Shown here piece by piece: positions 1 through 7,762 of a DNA stretch of 43,562 bases. Origin of the DNA: Flavobacteriaceae bacterium (GTDB taxonomy: Bacteria; Bacteroidota; Bacteroidia; Flavobacteriales; Flavobacteriaceae); NCBI GenBank assembly GCA_947457255.1, contig CANGUZ010000017.1, positions 1 through 43,562 of the forward strand, in the 5' to 3' direction. The notes beneath the pieces are model-generated. The model saw nothing but the letters and a program-made list of their open reading frames with translations. It did not search any database and was not told the origin of the DNA. The translations under genes were made by a program, and so were the position numbers. Numbering within the stretch: position 1 is the stretch's first letter; each line of letters begins with the position of its first letter.

Positions 1-40
1 ATTTAAAAAAAATCCAGATTAATCTGGATTTTTTTTAAAT
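1..40. terminator. Perfect palindrome, probable bidirectional terminator
   Basis: The first 40 bases are a perfect palindrome centred between 20 and 21. A GC-containing core (CCAGATT/AATCTGG) is flanked by an A-run and a T-run, so it makes a hairpin followed by U's on either strand. It lies 14 bases beyond the metK stop codon and should end the metK transcript. It may also end a convergent gene outside the window. Confidence 0.8.
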
Positions 41-54
41 AACATAGAAAAAAG

Positions 55-1305
55 TTAAATTCCAAAAGCAGTTTTTACTTGCTCTACAAAATCTAATTTC
101 TCCCAAGTAAATAATTCAACTGTTACAGTTTTTTCATTTCCGCCGGGAGAAGAGAATGTTTTTGTTACTGTTTCTGGGGTACGTCCCATATGGCCATAAG
201 CTGCAGTTTCACTGTAAATTGGGTTTCTCAATTTCAAACGTTGCTCAATAAAGTAGGGACGCATATCAAAAATAGCCTCAACTTTTTTTGCAATTTCTCC
301 ATTAGTTAAATTTACTTTTGATGTTCCGTAAGTATCAATAAAAATACCCATTGGCTCAGCAACACCAATAGCATAAGAAACTTGAACCAAAATTTCAGAA
401 GCAACACCTGCAGCAACTAAGTTTTTAGCGATGTGGCGCGTAGCATAAGCAGCACTTCTGTCGACCTTGCTTGGATCTTTTCCTGAGAAAGCTCCACCAC
501 CATGAGCTCCTTTTCCGCCATAAGTATCTACAATTATTTTTCTTCCAGTTAAACCAGTATCCCCGTGAGGTCCACCGATTACAAATTTGCCAGTCGGGTT
601 AATATGATACGTAATCTTGTCATTAAAAAAGTGAGCATATTGGGGATATTTTGCCTTTATTCTTGGAATTAAAATCGCCACTAAATCGCTTTTAATTTTG
701 GCCAACATTGTAGCTTCTTGGTCAAAATCATCATGTTGAGTAGAAATTACAATTGCATCTATTCTTTGTGGTATGTTGTCATCAGAATATTCTAAGGTAA
801 CCTGTGATTTTGCATCTGGGCGCAAATATTTAATTTCGTTATTCTCTCTTCTTAAGTTAGCTAACTCAATTAACAAAGCATGAGAAATGTCTAAAGCCAA
901 TGGCATATAATTTTCTGTTTCATTCGTAGCGTAACCAAACATCATTCCTTGATCTCCAGCTCCTTGTTCTTCGGGATTTTTTCTGTCTACTCCTTGATTT
1001 ATATCGGCAGATTGTTCGTGAATAGCTGAAAGGATTCCACAAGAATTAGCTTCAAACATGTACTCACTTTTTGTATATCCAATTTTGCGTATTACCTCAC
1101 GTGCAATTTGTTGAACATCTAAGTATGTATTTGATTTTACTTCCCCAGCCAAAATTACTTGACCAGTAGTAACTAAAGTTTCGCAAGCTACTTTCGAATC
1201 GGCATCAAATGCCAAAAAGTTATCAATTAATGCATCCGAAATTTGATCTGCAACTTTGTCAGGATGTCCTTCACTTACAGATTCTGACGTAAATAAATAA
1301 GCCAT
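55..1305 (-). CDS. metK: S-adenosylmethionine synthetase
   Basis: MetK makes S-adenosylmethionine from methionine and ATP in the cytoplasm, the last step of the pathway encoded across this window. The 416-residue product has the family's usual size. GHPDK (residues 13-17), GAGDQG (115-120) and the GGGAFSGKD loop (269-277) are the ATP and phosphate-binding signatures, all intact. The start [17 protein letters not shown] is the standard N-terminus. It is transcribed alone, away from met17, from a promoter at 1474-1503, through an approximately 160-base structured leader that looks like a SAM-II riboswitch, so product feedback is likely. A strong palindromic terminator follows it. Nothing in the coding sequence is odd. 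Confidence 0.98.
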   Translation of the reverse strand: MAYLFTSESVSEGHPDKVADQISDALIDNFLAFDADSKVACETLVTTGQVILAGEVKSNTYLDVQQIAREVIRKIGYTKSEYMFEANSCGILSAIHEQSADINQGVDRKNPEEQGAGDQGMMFGYATNETENYMPLALDISHALLIELANLRRENNEIKYLRPDAKSQVTLEYSDDNIPQRIDAIVISTQHDDFDQEATMLAKIKSDLVAILIPRIKAKYPQYAHFFNDKITYHINPTGKFVIGGPHGDTGLTGRKIIVDTYGGKGAHGGGAFSGKDPSKVDRSAAYATRHIAKNLVAAGVASEILVQVSYAIGVAEPMGIFIDTYGTSKVNLTNGEIAKKVEAIFDMRPYFIEQRLKLRNPIYSETAAYGHMGRTPETVTKTFSSPGGNEKTVTVELFTWEKLDFVEQVKTAFGI

Positions 1306-1360
1306 AATAATTATAGTTTTTAAAATTAATCGAGAAAAAAATTGCTAAAAAGACTAAAGG

Positions 1361-1461
1361 AGAATTTCTGCTTTAGCATTTTTACTACTGAAATTTTTCA
1401 GTATCCATAATGAATTTAAGTCATTATGAAGAGGTTGCAATCAGTTCAAATTTTTCCTCTT
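1361..1461 (-). promoter_or_regulatory. SAM-II-like riboswitch upstream of metK
   Basis: Read on the minus strand, P1 pairs AAGAGG (plus 1456-1461) with CCTCTT (1429-1434). Its loop holds TTTGAACTGATTGCA, which resembles the SAM-II loop TTTAACCGTATTGCA as I recall it. The 3' strand TGCTAAAGCAG (plus 1368-1378) matches the SAM-II GCTAAA strand. It can form the pseudoknot by pairing CAG with loop CTG (1442-1444) and TGC with loop GCA (1436-1438). Two extra hairpins sit between P1 and the 3' strand: 1406-1413/1421-1428 (8 bp) and 1386-1392/1397-1403 (7 bp). The location before metK fits SAM feedback. SAM-V shares the same core and is the alternative class. How binding changes expression is not clear from sequence. 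Confidence 0.75.
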
Positions 1462-1473
1462 AATATTCGCTTG

Positions 1474-1503
1474 CAAATGTATGAAACCATTTTGAATTGC
1501 AAA
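1474..1503 (-). promoter_or_regulatory. Bacteroidota-type promoter for metK
   Basis: On the minus strand, TTTG (1500-1503) is followed after 18 bases by TACATTTG (1474-1481). This fits the Bacteroidota -33/-7 consensus TTTG...TAnnTTTG. Transcription would start near 1467, just upstream of the riboswitch P1, giving a leader of about 160 bases. Confidence 0.75.
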
Positions 1504-1608
1504 TTATTCTTTTTCTTTTTTATTGTTAAATAGATTTGATTTTTTTTGAAAGTAAAAAATAGAACACATTTAAACAATGTTATAACTTTATTAAATTTTT
1601 TAATTTAA

Positions 1609-1640
1609 TTTGGTTAGATAAACATTAGTTTGCAAATTTG
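1609..1640 (+). promoter_or_regulatory. Possible promoter for the met17 leader
   Basis: TTTG (1609-1612), a 20-base spacer and CAAATTTG (1633-1640) approximate the Bacteroidota promoter, with one mismatch at the first base of the -7 box. The position is right for a transcript carrying the leader ORF that starts at 1653. An overlapping TTAGTTTG (1625-1632) has no well-spaced -33 element. Confidence 0.4.
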
Positions 1641-1652
1641 TATCAGATAAAA

Positions 1653-1715
1653 ATGAAAATGAAATCAAATGTTTGTTATATGTCCAAATCTTCTCAGGAA
1701 ATTTCCTGTGGGTAG
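1653..1715 (+). CDS. Putative Cys/Met-containing leader peptide
   Basis: A 20-codon ORF encodes MKMKSNVCYMSKSSQEISCG, with three Met, two Cys and five Ser. It begins shortly after a possible promoter and ends 33 bases before a strong intrinsic terminator (1749-1781), all ahead of the methionine gene met17. A short ORF plus terminator ahead of a biosynthetic gene is the layout of a ribosome-mediated attenuator, and a Cys codon lies two codons before the stop. A 14-base palindrome (1695-1708) lies inside the ORF. Unlike the pheA leader in this window, I found no convincing antiterminator overlapping the terminator, so the function is inference. The second ATG at 1659 could be the start. Confidence 0.5.
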   Translation: MKMKSNVCYMSKSSQEISCG

Positions 1716-1748
1716 ACTATTGTATAAAATTTAATTAAGTTATATAGC

Positions 1749-1781
1749 AAAAGCCTCCCTAAATAATGGAGGCTTTTTTTT
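1749..1781 (+). terminator. Intrinsic terminator upstream of met17
   Basis: AAGCCTCC (1751-1758) pairs perfectly with GGAGGCTT (1768-1775) across a 9-base loop. The stem extends with A-T pairs and is followed by a T-run to 1781. No long gene ends here, so it most likely terminates the short leader transcript (attenuator), 155 bases before met17. Confidence 0.85.
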
Positions 1782-1936
1782 GATATTATAGTATCACAAT
1801 AAAAAATTTAAAATATAATAATTTCAGTTTTCAAATAATCAGTCGGAGTTTAAACAAAATTCTGTATTAAATTTAAAAGTTTTTTAGTTAACAAAATTTA
1901 ATAATAAAATAAAATTAATTTAAATAAAAAAGAATT

Positions 1937-3217
1937 ATGAGTACAACAAAATTTGCGACCAATGCTTTACATGCAGGACATGACGTTACCAAAACAGCAG
2001 GAACAAGAGCAGTGCCAATTTATCAAACGTCATCTTATGTTTTTAATAATTCAGAACATGCCGCCAATTTATTTGGTCTTGCTGAAGCAGGTTTTATCTA
2101 TACAAGACTTAACAATCCTACGAATGATATTTTAGAGCAACGACTTGCGGCTCTTGAAGGAGGAATCGCAGCTGTAGTAACAGCTTCTGGAACCGCTGCA
2201 ATTGCAACTTCGTTATTAGTGTTGCTTAAAGCTGGCGATCACATTGTAGCATCTAATAGTTTGTATGGGGGAACCTATAATTTGTTAAGCGTGACTTTAC
2301 CTAGATTAGGAATTACAACTACTTTCGTCGATGCTTCTGATGCAACAAACTTTACAAAAGCAGCTAAAGAAAACACCAAAGTATTCTTTGCAGAATCATT
2401 AGGAAATCCAAAATTAGATGTATTGGATTTGAAAGCAATTTCAGCTGAGGCAAAAGCATTCAAAGTTCCTTTTATGGTCGATAATACGGTTCCTTCTCCT
2501 TATTTATTAAATCCAATTGAATTTGGTGCAAATATTGTAATACATTCTTTGACAAAATATATTTCAGGTAATGGGACTTCATTAGGTGGAGCTATTATTG
2601 ATGCTGGTACCTTTGATTGGAGTAGTGGAAAATTCCCTGAATTTACAGAACCTTCAGCAGGATATCATGGTTTAGTCTATCATGAAGCTTTGGGTAGCGC
2701 TGCATTTATTGCAAAAGTTAGAATTGAAGGATTGCGTGATTTTGGGGCAGCTTTAAGTCCGTTTAATGCATTTCAAATTATTCAAGGATTAGAAACCTTG
2801 CCAGTTAGAGTTCAAAAACATAGTGAGAATGGATTAGCATTGGCTCAATGGTTAGAAAAACAAGATATGGTTTCATGGGTTAATTATCCTGGATTGCAAT
2901 CGAGTAAGTACTATGATTTAGCAAAAAAATATTTACCAAAAGGACAAAACGGATTGATCACTTTTGGTTTAAAAGGAGGCTTTGAAGCCGCTAAAATAGT
3001 AGCCGATGAAACTAAATTATTTTCGCTATTAGCAAATATAGGAGATACAAAATCACTAATTATTCATCCTGCAAGTACTACTCATCAGCAATTGTCAGAT
3101 GCTGAACAAGTCGCTACAGGTGTTACTAAAGATTTGATAAGACTTTCTGTTGGTTTAGAGGACATTGAAGATTTAAAAGCCGATTTAAAAGCGGTTTTCG
3201 ATAATTTGAAAGCATAA
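1937..3217 (+). CDS. met17: O-acetylhomoserine sulfhydrylase
   Basis: This PLP enzyme condenses an O-acylhomoserine (acetyl in this family) with sulfide to make homocysteine, joining the sulfate-reduction operon downstream to methionine synthesis. At 426 residues it has the length and sequence of the O-acetylhomoserine aminocarboxypropyltransferase branch of the Cys/Met PLP family. It starts with TKFATNALHAGHD and has YTRLNNPTND (55-64) and the PLP lysine in HSLTKYISG (Lys207). The ATG at 1937 follows an A-rich leader, normal for this phylum. Upstream lie a leader ORF and a terminator, suggesting attenuation by Cys or Met supply. A second family member, MetZ-like, is encoded at 7763-8935. Confidence 0.93.
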   Translation: MSTTKFATNALHAGHDVTKTAGTRAVPIYQTSSYVFNNSEHAANLFGLAEAGFIYTRLNNPTNDILEQRLAALEGGIAAVVTASGTAAIATSLLVLLKAGDHIVASNSLYGGTYNLLSVTLPRLGITTTFVDASDATNFTKAAKENTKVFFAESLGNPKLDVLDLKAISAEAKAFKVPFMVDNTVPSPYLLNPIEFGANIVIHSLTKYISGNGTSLGGAIIDAGTFDWSSGKFPEFTEPSAGYHGLVYHEALGSAAFIAKVRIEGLRDFGAALSPFNAFQIIQGLETLPVRVQKHSENGLALAQWLEKQDMVSWVNYPGLQSSKYYDLAKKYLPKGQNGLITFGLKGGFEAAKIVADETKLFSLLANIGDTKSLIIHPASTTHQQLSDAEQVATGVTKDLIRLSVGLEDIEDLKADLKAVFDNLKA

Positions 3218-3292
3218 ATAAAAGCATATTTTGAGCTTAGAAGATCTGAATTCAATATGTTTTACACTAATGAATACTAAAAATTAAACATC

Positions 3293-3496
3293 ATGAAAAC
3301 ACAACACTATTTTTCAAAAGTAATTCAGTTTCTTACAATTTGGAAAAGCAAATCAGAGAAAACAAATCCAACAGACTTAGAATTAACTAATACAAGATTT
3401 CGAATAAATTTAAAAGAGATTTCAAAATCAAGTAGAGTAACTAATTCAAGGTTGTTTCAGTTGTATGCTAAGGAAAACGAAACATTGTTCATTTAA
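3293..3496 (+). CDS. Small hypothetical protein, 67 aa
   Basis: A 67-codon ORF starts with ATG 76 bases after met17. The product is basic and Ser/Thr/Asn-rich (starting MKTQHYFSKVIQFLTIWKSK) with no signal peptide, cysteine cluster or family I recognise. The N-terminal 18 residues are aromatic and amphipathic. A long inverted repeat (3511-3572) follows it. It lies between two regulated methionine transcription units and may be co-transcribed with met17. It could be a genuine small protein or a chance ORF. The A-rich start context and clean position between genes favour a real gene. Confidence 0.5.
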   Translation: MKTQHYFSKVIQFLTIWKSKSEKTNPTDLELTNTRFRINLKEISKSSRVTNSRLFQLYAKENETLFI

Positions 3497-3510
3497 TTAG
3501 CTATAAAAAC

Positions 3511-3572
3511 AAACTGCAAAACAGATGCAAATAAAGTCATAATCACTTATACTCAAATCTGTTTTGTAGTTT
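3511..3572. terminator. Long inverted repeat, probable 3' end of the met17 unit
   Basis: Bases 3511-3526 pair with 3557-3572 over 16 positions, with a single G-T wobble and a 30-base loop. There is no strict T-run on the plus strand, so it may be a bidirectional terminator or mRNA 3' stabiliser rather than a canonical intrinsic terminator. It separates the met17 unit from the riboswitch-controlled unit. Confidence 0.6.
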
Positions 3573-3596
3573 AATTTAAAAACTATTTCATAGTAC

Positions 3597-3626
3597 TTGC
3601 TAATTAAAAAAATAGTAGTAAATTTG
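3597..3626 (+). promoter_or_regulatory. Bacteroidota-type promoter for the SAM-I riboswitch transcript
   Basis: TTG (3597-3599), a 19-base spacer and TAAATTTG (3619-3626) match the phylum consensus. Transcription would begin around 3632, some 20 bases ahead of the riboswitch P1 helix at 3655. Confidence 0.75.
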
Positions 3627-3654
3627 CATCATAAAGTTCATAATCGTATTGAAA

Positions 3655-3757
3655 TGTTATAAAGAAAGGCAGAGGGATTAGACCCGATGAAGCCTTAGCA
3701 ACCCTTCGGTTAACGAAGAAGGTGCTGCATTCTACCATTTTTTATGGACAGATAACA
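3655..3757 (+). promoter_or_regulatory. SAM-I (S-box) riboswitch
   Basis: The conserved S-box core is present: GCAGAGGGATTAGACCCGAT, then GAAGCCTTAGCAACC, a P3 hairpin (CTTCG/CGAAG) and GGTGCT. These are followed by a P4 hairpin (CCAT/ATGG) and the closing GACAGATAACA. P1 pairs TGTTAT (3655-3660) with ATAACA (3752-3757). It binds S-adenosylmethionine and should repress the downstream metX-thrA gene when SAM is plentiful. No intrinsic terminator is visible between 3758 and the start at 3831, so control may be translational. A second 8-base pairing, 3661-3668 with 3785-3792, could be part of the switch. Confidence 0.93.
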
Positions 3758-3830
3758 ACAAGGAGTCTTCTAATTCAATTCGAACTTTCTTTCTAATATT
3801 TCCAAATACAAATCACAAAATAATAAAGAT

Positions 3831-6800
3831 TTGAAATTGGATCATAAACCAAAAAATATAGTATTACAAAATTTTACCACAGAAAGCGGTGCAATTTGTC
3901 GTGAAATCAATCTTAGTTACCAAGTATTTGGACCTGAATTAAATTCGGTGCCAATTATACTAGTAAATCATGCTTTAACTGGAAACTCCCAAGTGGTCGG
4001 AGAAAACGGTTGGTGGAATAATTTAATTGGAATAGATAAAACTATAGATATTCGTAAATACACCATCGTTTCATTTGATGTTCCTGGAAATGGTTTTGAT
4101 GGTCATACAATTGATAATTATTTAGATTTTAATACTCGAGATATTGCCAGAATGTTTCTTGAAGGACTTCAGTTTTTACAAGTAAAGCGATTGTTTGCAC
4201 TTATTGGAGGTTCCGTTGGAGGAGGGATTGCTTGGGAAATGGTAGCACTAGCACCCAAAATAACTGAGAATTTGATTCCTATAGCAACCGATTGGAAATC
4301 GACAGATTGGTTAATTGCTAATTGCTATTTGCAAGAACAAATCCTCAATAATTCGCGCAAGCCTATTGAAGATGCTAGGATTCATGCCATGTTGTGTTAC
4401 AGAACTCCTGAATCGTTTAAGGAAAAATTTCAGAGAAATACGAGTGATCAACTCGAAACGTTTAAAGTAGAAAGTTGGTTAAATCATCATGGTGAAAAGT
4501 TGCAAAAAAGATTTCAACTCTCAGCCTATAAAATGATGAATCAATTGCTTAAAACCATTGATGTTACTCGAAATAGACCCTCTTTCGAATCGATAATCAC
4601 TGAAGTGGATGCTAATATTTACATCATCGGAATCAATTCAGATCTCTTTTTTACAGCTAATGAAAATCGTGAAACCTATCAAGAAATTAAAAAGTTTAAA
4701 GAAAATGTTTTTTATAGCGAAATAGATTCACAACACGGTCATGACGCTTTTTTAATGGAATATGATCAATTAGACAATTTATTAGAAATTGTTTTTAAAA
4801 ATAAAAAAGACAAACAAATGAAAATATTGAAATTCGGAGGCAAGTCATTAGCCAACGGTGAAGGAATAAACAAAGTTTTAGATATAATTATTGACAAGAA
4901 AGATAAAGGTGAAAATATTGCTGTAGTTGTTTCTGCAAGAGGGAATGCAACAGATGAATTGGAAGACATCTTAACGATAGCAGCTAAAAACGGAAACTAC
5001 AAACCTTTATTACAAAGTTTTAAAGAATATCAAAAAGAGGAATACAATGATGTGGATTTGTCTGAAGAATTCGAAAAATTAGATAAACTTTTTGAAGGAG
5101 TAAGTTTGATAGGCGATTATAGCGATAAAATAAAAGATCAAGTGTTATCGCAAGGCGAATTATTGGCTGCCAAATTAATTACTGCAGTTTTAATAAAAAA
5201 AGGGATTAATGCTAACTTTACCGATACTAGAGAGCTTATAATAACCGATTCAAAGTTTGGAGACGCTCAACCTTTAGAGCAAGTTTCAAAGAAAAATATT
5301 GTTCAGTATTTTAAAGAGAATAAAGATTCGGTTAATATAATTACAGGGTTTATTGGTTCAAATAATAAAAGCGAAACCACTACTTTAGGAAAAAATGGCA
5401 GCAATTATACTGCTTCGTTAATAGCCAATTACCTAAATGCATCGGAGCTTCAAAATTATACGCATGTTGATGGTATTTATACTGCTAATCCAGATTTAGT
5501 TTTAGATGCAAAAAAAATAGATCATTTATCTTTTAATGAAGCCAACGAGTTAGCCAATTTTGGAGCTACAATTTTGCATGCTAAAACGATTATTCCTTTA
5601 TTAGAGAAAAATATTCCTTTACGAATCTTAAATACTTTTAACAATGATAATGATGGCACTTTAATAACATCAAATTCAAATAAAGAAGGAATTAAATCGC
5701 TTTCAGTTTTAGATAATGTTTCACTTGTAAATCTTGAAGGGCGAGGATTATTAGGAAAAACAGGAGTTGATGCTCGAATTTTTAAAGTTATGGGCGACCA
5801 TAATATAAGTGTAAGTATTATTTCGCAAGGCTCATCAGAGCGAGGAATTGGTCTGGTTGTATCTGCTGATAAGGCTACTAAAGCCATGATTGAGTTAGAA
5901 AAAGAATTCGAAAATGATTTTTATTCTAAAGACGTCAATAAAATTACTGTAACTGATAATGTAGCAGTAATTTCGATTATTGGACAGGATTTAAGTACTT
6001 TTCATAAGCCTTATACCGCGCTTATCAAAAACAAAATTATTCCAATACTTTTCAACAATACGGTTACTGGAAAGAACGTGAGTTTAGTCGTGAAAAAGTC
6101 TGAACTCAATAAAGCATTAAACGTCATTCACGGAGAGATTTTTGGTGTTTCTAAAAAAATAAACATTGCCATTTTTGGTCACGGATTAGTAGGCGGTACC
6201 TTAATCAATCAACTTTTAGAGTCGGCCGCTGCCATCGAAAAAAGAAAAGGAATTAAGTTAAATGTTTTTGCCATTGCAAATTCTAAAAACCTTTTATTAA
6301 ATAAAAATGGGGTTTCTACTAATTGGAGAAATGAAATCCAAACCAATGGAAGTTCTTATACGATTAACGACGTTATAGCTTTTGTCAATGAACATAATTT
6401 GGAGAATTTAATTGCAATTGATAACACTGCAAGTGCCAGTTTTGTGGAAAATTACATCAAGTTGGTAGAGAATAGTTTCGATTTGGTTTCCTCTAATAAA
6501 GTTGCAAACACCTTAAATTATGCTTTTTACAAACAATTGCGAAAAGTGTTAGAAGACAATCAAAAAACCTACCTATATGAAACCAATGTAGGAGCCGGAT
6601 TGCCATTAATCGATACTATAAAATTATTGCATCTTTCAGGTGAAAATATCACTAAAATTAAAGGAGTTTTCTCAGGGACGCTAAGTTATTTATTCAATAA
6701 TTTTTCTGCTAAAGACGTTCCATTTAGCGAAATTCTGAAAGAAGCAATCGACAATGGCTACACCGAACCCGACCCCAGAGAAGACCTTTGTGGCAATGAT

Positions 6801-7229
6801 GTAGGTAGAAAATTATTGATTTTGGCAAGAGAATTAGATTTGCAAAATGAGTTTGAAGAAATAAATATTCAAAATTTAATTCCAGAGCATTTGCGACAAG
6901 GAAATGTAACAGATTTTCTAAATAAATTAACTGAATTTGACCCTATTTATAATAAAATAAAAGCAGAACAAAAACCAAATCACGTATTGAGATATATAGG
7001 CGAATTATCAGGTAATTTGCAAAACGAGAAAGGAAATCTTGAAGTAAAACTAGTTTCAGTGCCATCAGATACTGCTTTAGGCGGATTAAAAGGTTCTGAT
7101 TCGTTCTTCGAAATTTATACAGAATCTTATGGTGATAGGCCAATAGTCATTCAGGGAGCAGGAGCAGGATCGGCAGTTACAGCTCGTGGTGTTTTTGGCG
7201 ATATTTTAAGATTATCCGATAAGGGGTAA
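3831..7229 (+). CDS. Fused homoserine O-acyltransferase - aspartokinase - homoserine dehydrogenase
   Basis: One 1132-residue frame carries three activities. Residues 1-329 are a MetX-like alpha/beta hydrolase: the NHALTGNSQVVGENGWWN oxyanion region, nucleophile Ser128 in GGSVGG, Asp271, and His304 in GHDAF. From Met330 begins a ThrA-type protein: aspartokinase (LKFGGKSLA at 333-341, where Thr is usual in place of Lys338), ACT regulatory segments around 630-770, and homoserine dehydrogenase with GHGLVGG near 783 and the NVGAGLPLI...GVFSGTLSYLF substrate region. Together these phosphorylate aspartate, reduce aspartate semialdehyde to homoserine and acylate it for methionine synthesis. Translation begins at TTG 3831, 74 bases after the SAM-I riboswitch. 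ATG 4818, with A-rich sequence before it, could be an internal start giving a separate 803-residue ThrA. Acetyl versus succinyl specificity is not decided by sequence. Confidence 0.9.
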   Translation: MKLDHKPKNIVLQNFTTESGAICREINLSYQVFGPELNSVPIILVNHALTGNSQVVGENGWWNNLIGIDKTIDIRKYTIVSFDVPGNGFDGHTIDNYLDFNTRDIARMFLEGLQFLQVKRLFALIGGSVGGGIAWEMVALAPKITENLIPIATDWKSTDWLIANCYLQEQILNNSRKPIEDARIHAMLCYRTPESFKEKFQRNTSDQLETFKVESWLNHHGEKLQKRFQLSAYKMMNQLLKTIDVTRNRPSFESIITEVDANIYIIGINSDLFFTANENRETYQEIKKFKENVFYSEIDSQHGHDAFLMEYDQLDNLLEIVFKNKKDKQMKILKFGGKSLANGEGINKVLDIIIDKKDKGENIAVVVSARGNATDELEDILTIAAKNGNYKPLLQSFKEYQKEEYNDVDLSEEFEKLDKLFEGVSLIGDYSDKIKDQVLSQGELLAAKLITAVLIKKGINANFTDTRELIITDSKFGDAQPLEQVSKKNIVQYFKENKDSVNIITGFIGSNNKSETTTLGKNGSNYTASLIANYLNASELQNYTHVDGIYTANPDLVLDAKKIDHLSFNEANELANFGATILHAKTIIPLLEKNIPLRILNTFNNDNDGTLITSNSNKEGIKSLSVLDNVSLVNLEGRGLLGKTGVDARIFKVMGDHNISVSIISQGSSERGIGLVVSADKATKAMIELEKEFENDFYSKDVNKITVTDNVAVISIIGQDLSTFHKPYTALIKNKIIPILFNNTVTGKNVSLVVKKSELNKALNVIHGEIFGVSKKINIAIFGHGLVGGTLINQLLESAAAIEKRKGIKLNVFAIANSKNLLLNKNGVSTNWRNEIQTNGSSYTINDVIAFVNEHNLENLIAIDNTASASFVENYIKLVENSFDLVSSNKVANTLNYAFYKQLRKVLEDNQKTYLYETNVGAGLPLIDTIKLLHLSGENITKIKGVFSGTLSYLFNNFSAKDVPFSEILKEAIDNGYTEPDPREDLCGNDVGRKLLILARELDLQNEFEEINIQNLIPEHLRQGNVTDFLNKLTEFDPIYNKIKAEQKPNHVLRYIGELSGNLQNEKGNLEVKLVSVPSDTALGGLKGSDSFFEIYTESYGDRPIVIQGAGAGSAVTARGVFGDILRLSDKG

Positions 7230-7284
7230 GGATTTTAGATTGTAGAATTGAGACTTTTGATTTCAGATTTAAATTAAATATAAA

Positions 7285-7719
7285 ATGAAAATTACATTAA
7301 ACAGAGTAAACGACAACTTTCACTTCGAACTAAAAAACGATAGAGGACATATAGTAAATGTAGATGCTAGACCAGATTTTGGTGGAAATGATATGGGGCC
7401 AAGTCCAATGGAATTGTTATTAATGGGAGTTGCAGGTTGCAGCGGAATAGATATGATTTCAATTTTGAAAAAACAACGTCAAGAAATCGCTTCTTTTAGA
7501 GCTGAGGTAGAAGGAGAACGGGTTCAAGTTGGAGAGGCAAAACCATTCAAAGATATTTACGTAGTTTTTTATTTGGAAGGAAATATAAAAGATGATAAAG
7601 CGGCAAAAGCAGCACAATTGTCTTTCGAAAAATACTGCTCGGTTTCTAAAACTTTAGAGCCAACAGCAACTATACATTATAAAGTCGTTTTAAACGGTTT
7701 GGAATTAGCCAAAATTTAA
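7285..7719 (+). CDS. OsmC family peroxiredoxin-like protein
   Basis: The 144-residue product belongs to the OsmC/Ohr/YhfA family, cytoplasmic thiol-dependent proteins that reduce hydroperoxides. The two conserved family cysteines are Cys52 (GVAGCSGIDM) and Cys118 (FEKYCSVSKTL), and the PSPMELLLMGVAGC segment is characteristic. It reads more like the OsmC/YhfA branch than classical Ohr. It lies 55 bases after metX-thrA and 43 before the MetZ-like gene on the same strand, so it is probably part of the SAM-riboswitch-controlled unit. Its exact substrate is unknown. The sulfur-gene context suggests a role with low-molecular-weight thiols or persulfides, which is inference. Confidence 0.88.
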   Translation: MKITLNRVNDNFHFELKNDRGHIVNVDARPDFGGNDMGPSPMELLLMGVAGCSGIDMISILKKQRQEIASFRAEVEGERVQVGEAKPFKDIYVVFYLEGNIKDDKAAKAAQLSFEKYCSVSKTLEPTATIHYKVVLNGLELAKI

Positions 7720-7762
7720 ATCCAACAACCATAAACTAAAAACAACAAACAATAAACAGACA

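Noticed and set aside
5522..5887. 121-codon minus-strand open frame inside metX-thrA
   Set aside because: It lies opposite the conserved aspartokinase and ACT coding region, has no family resemblance and mirrors the codon pattern of the real gene.
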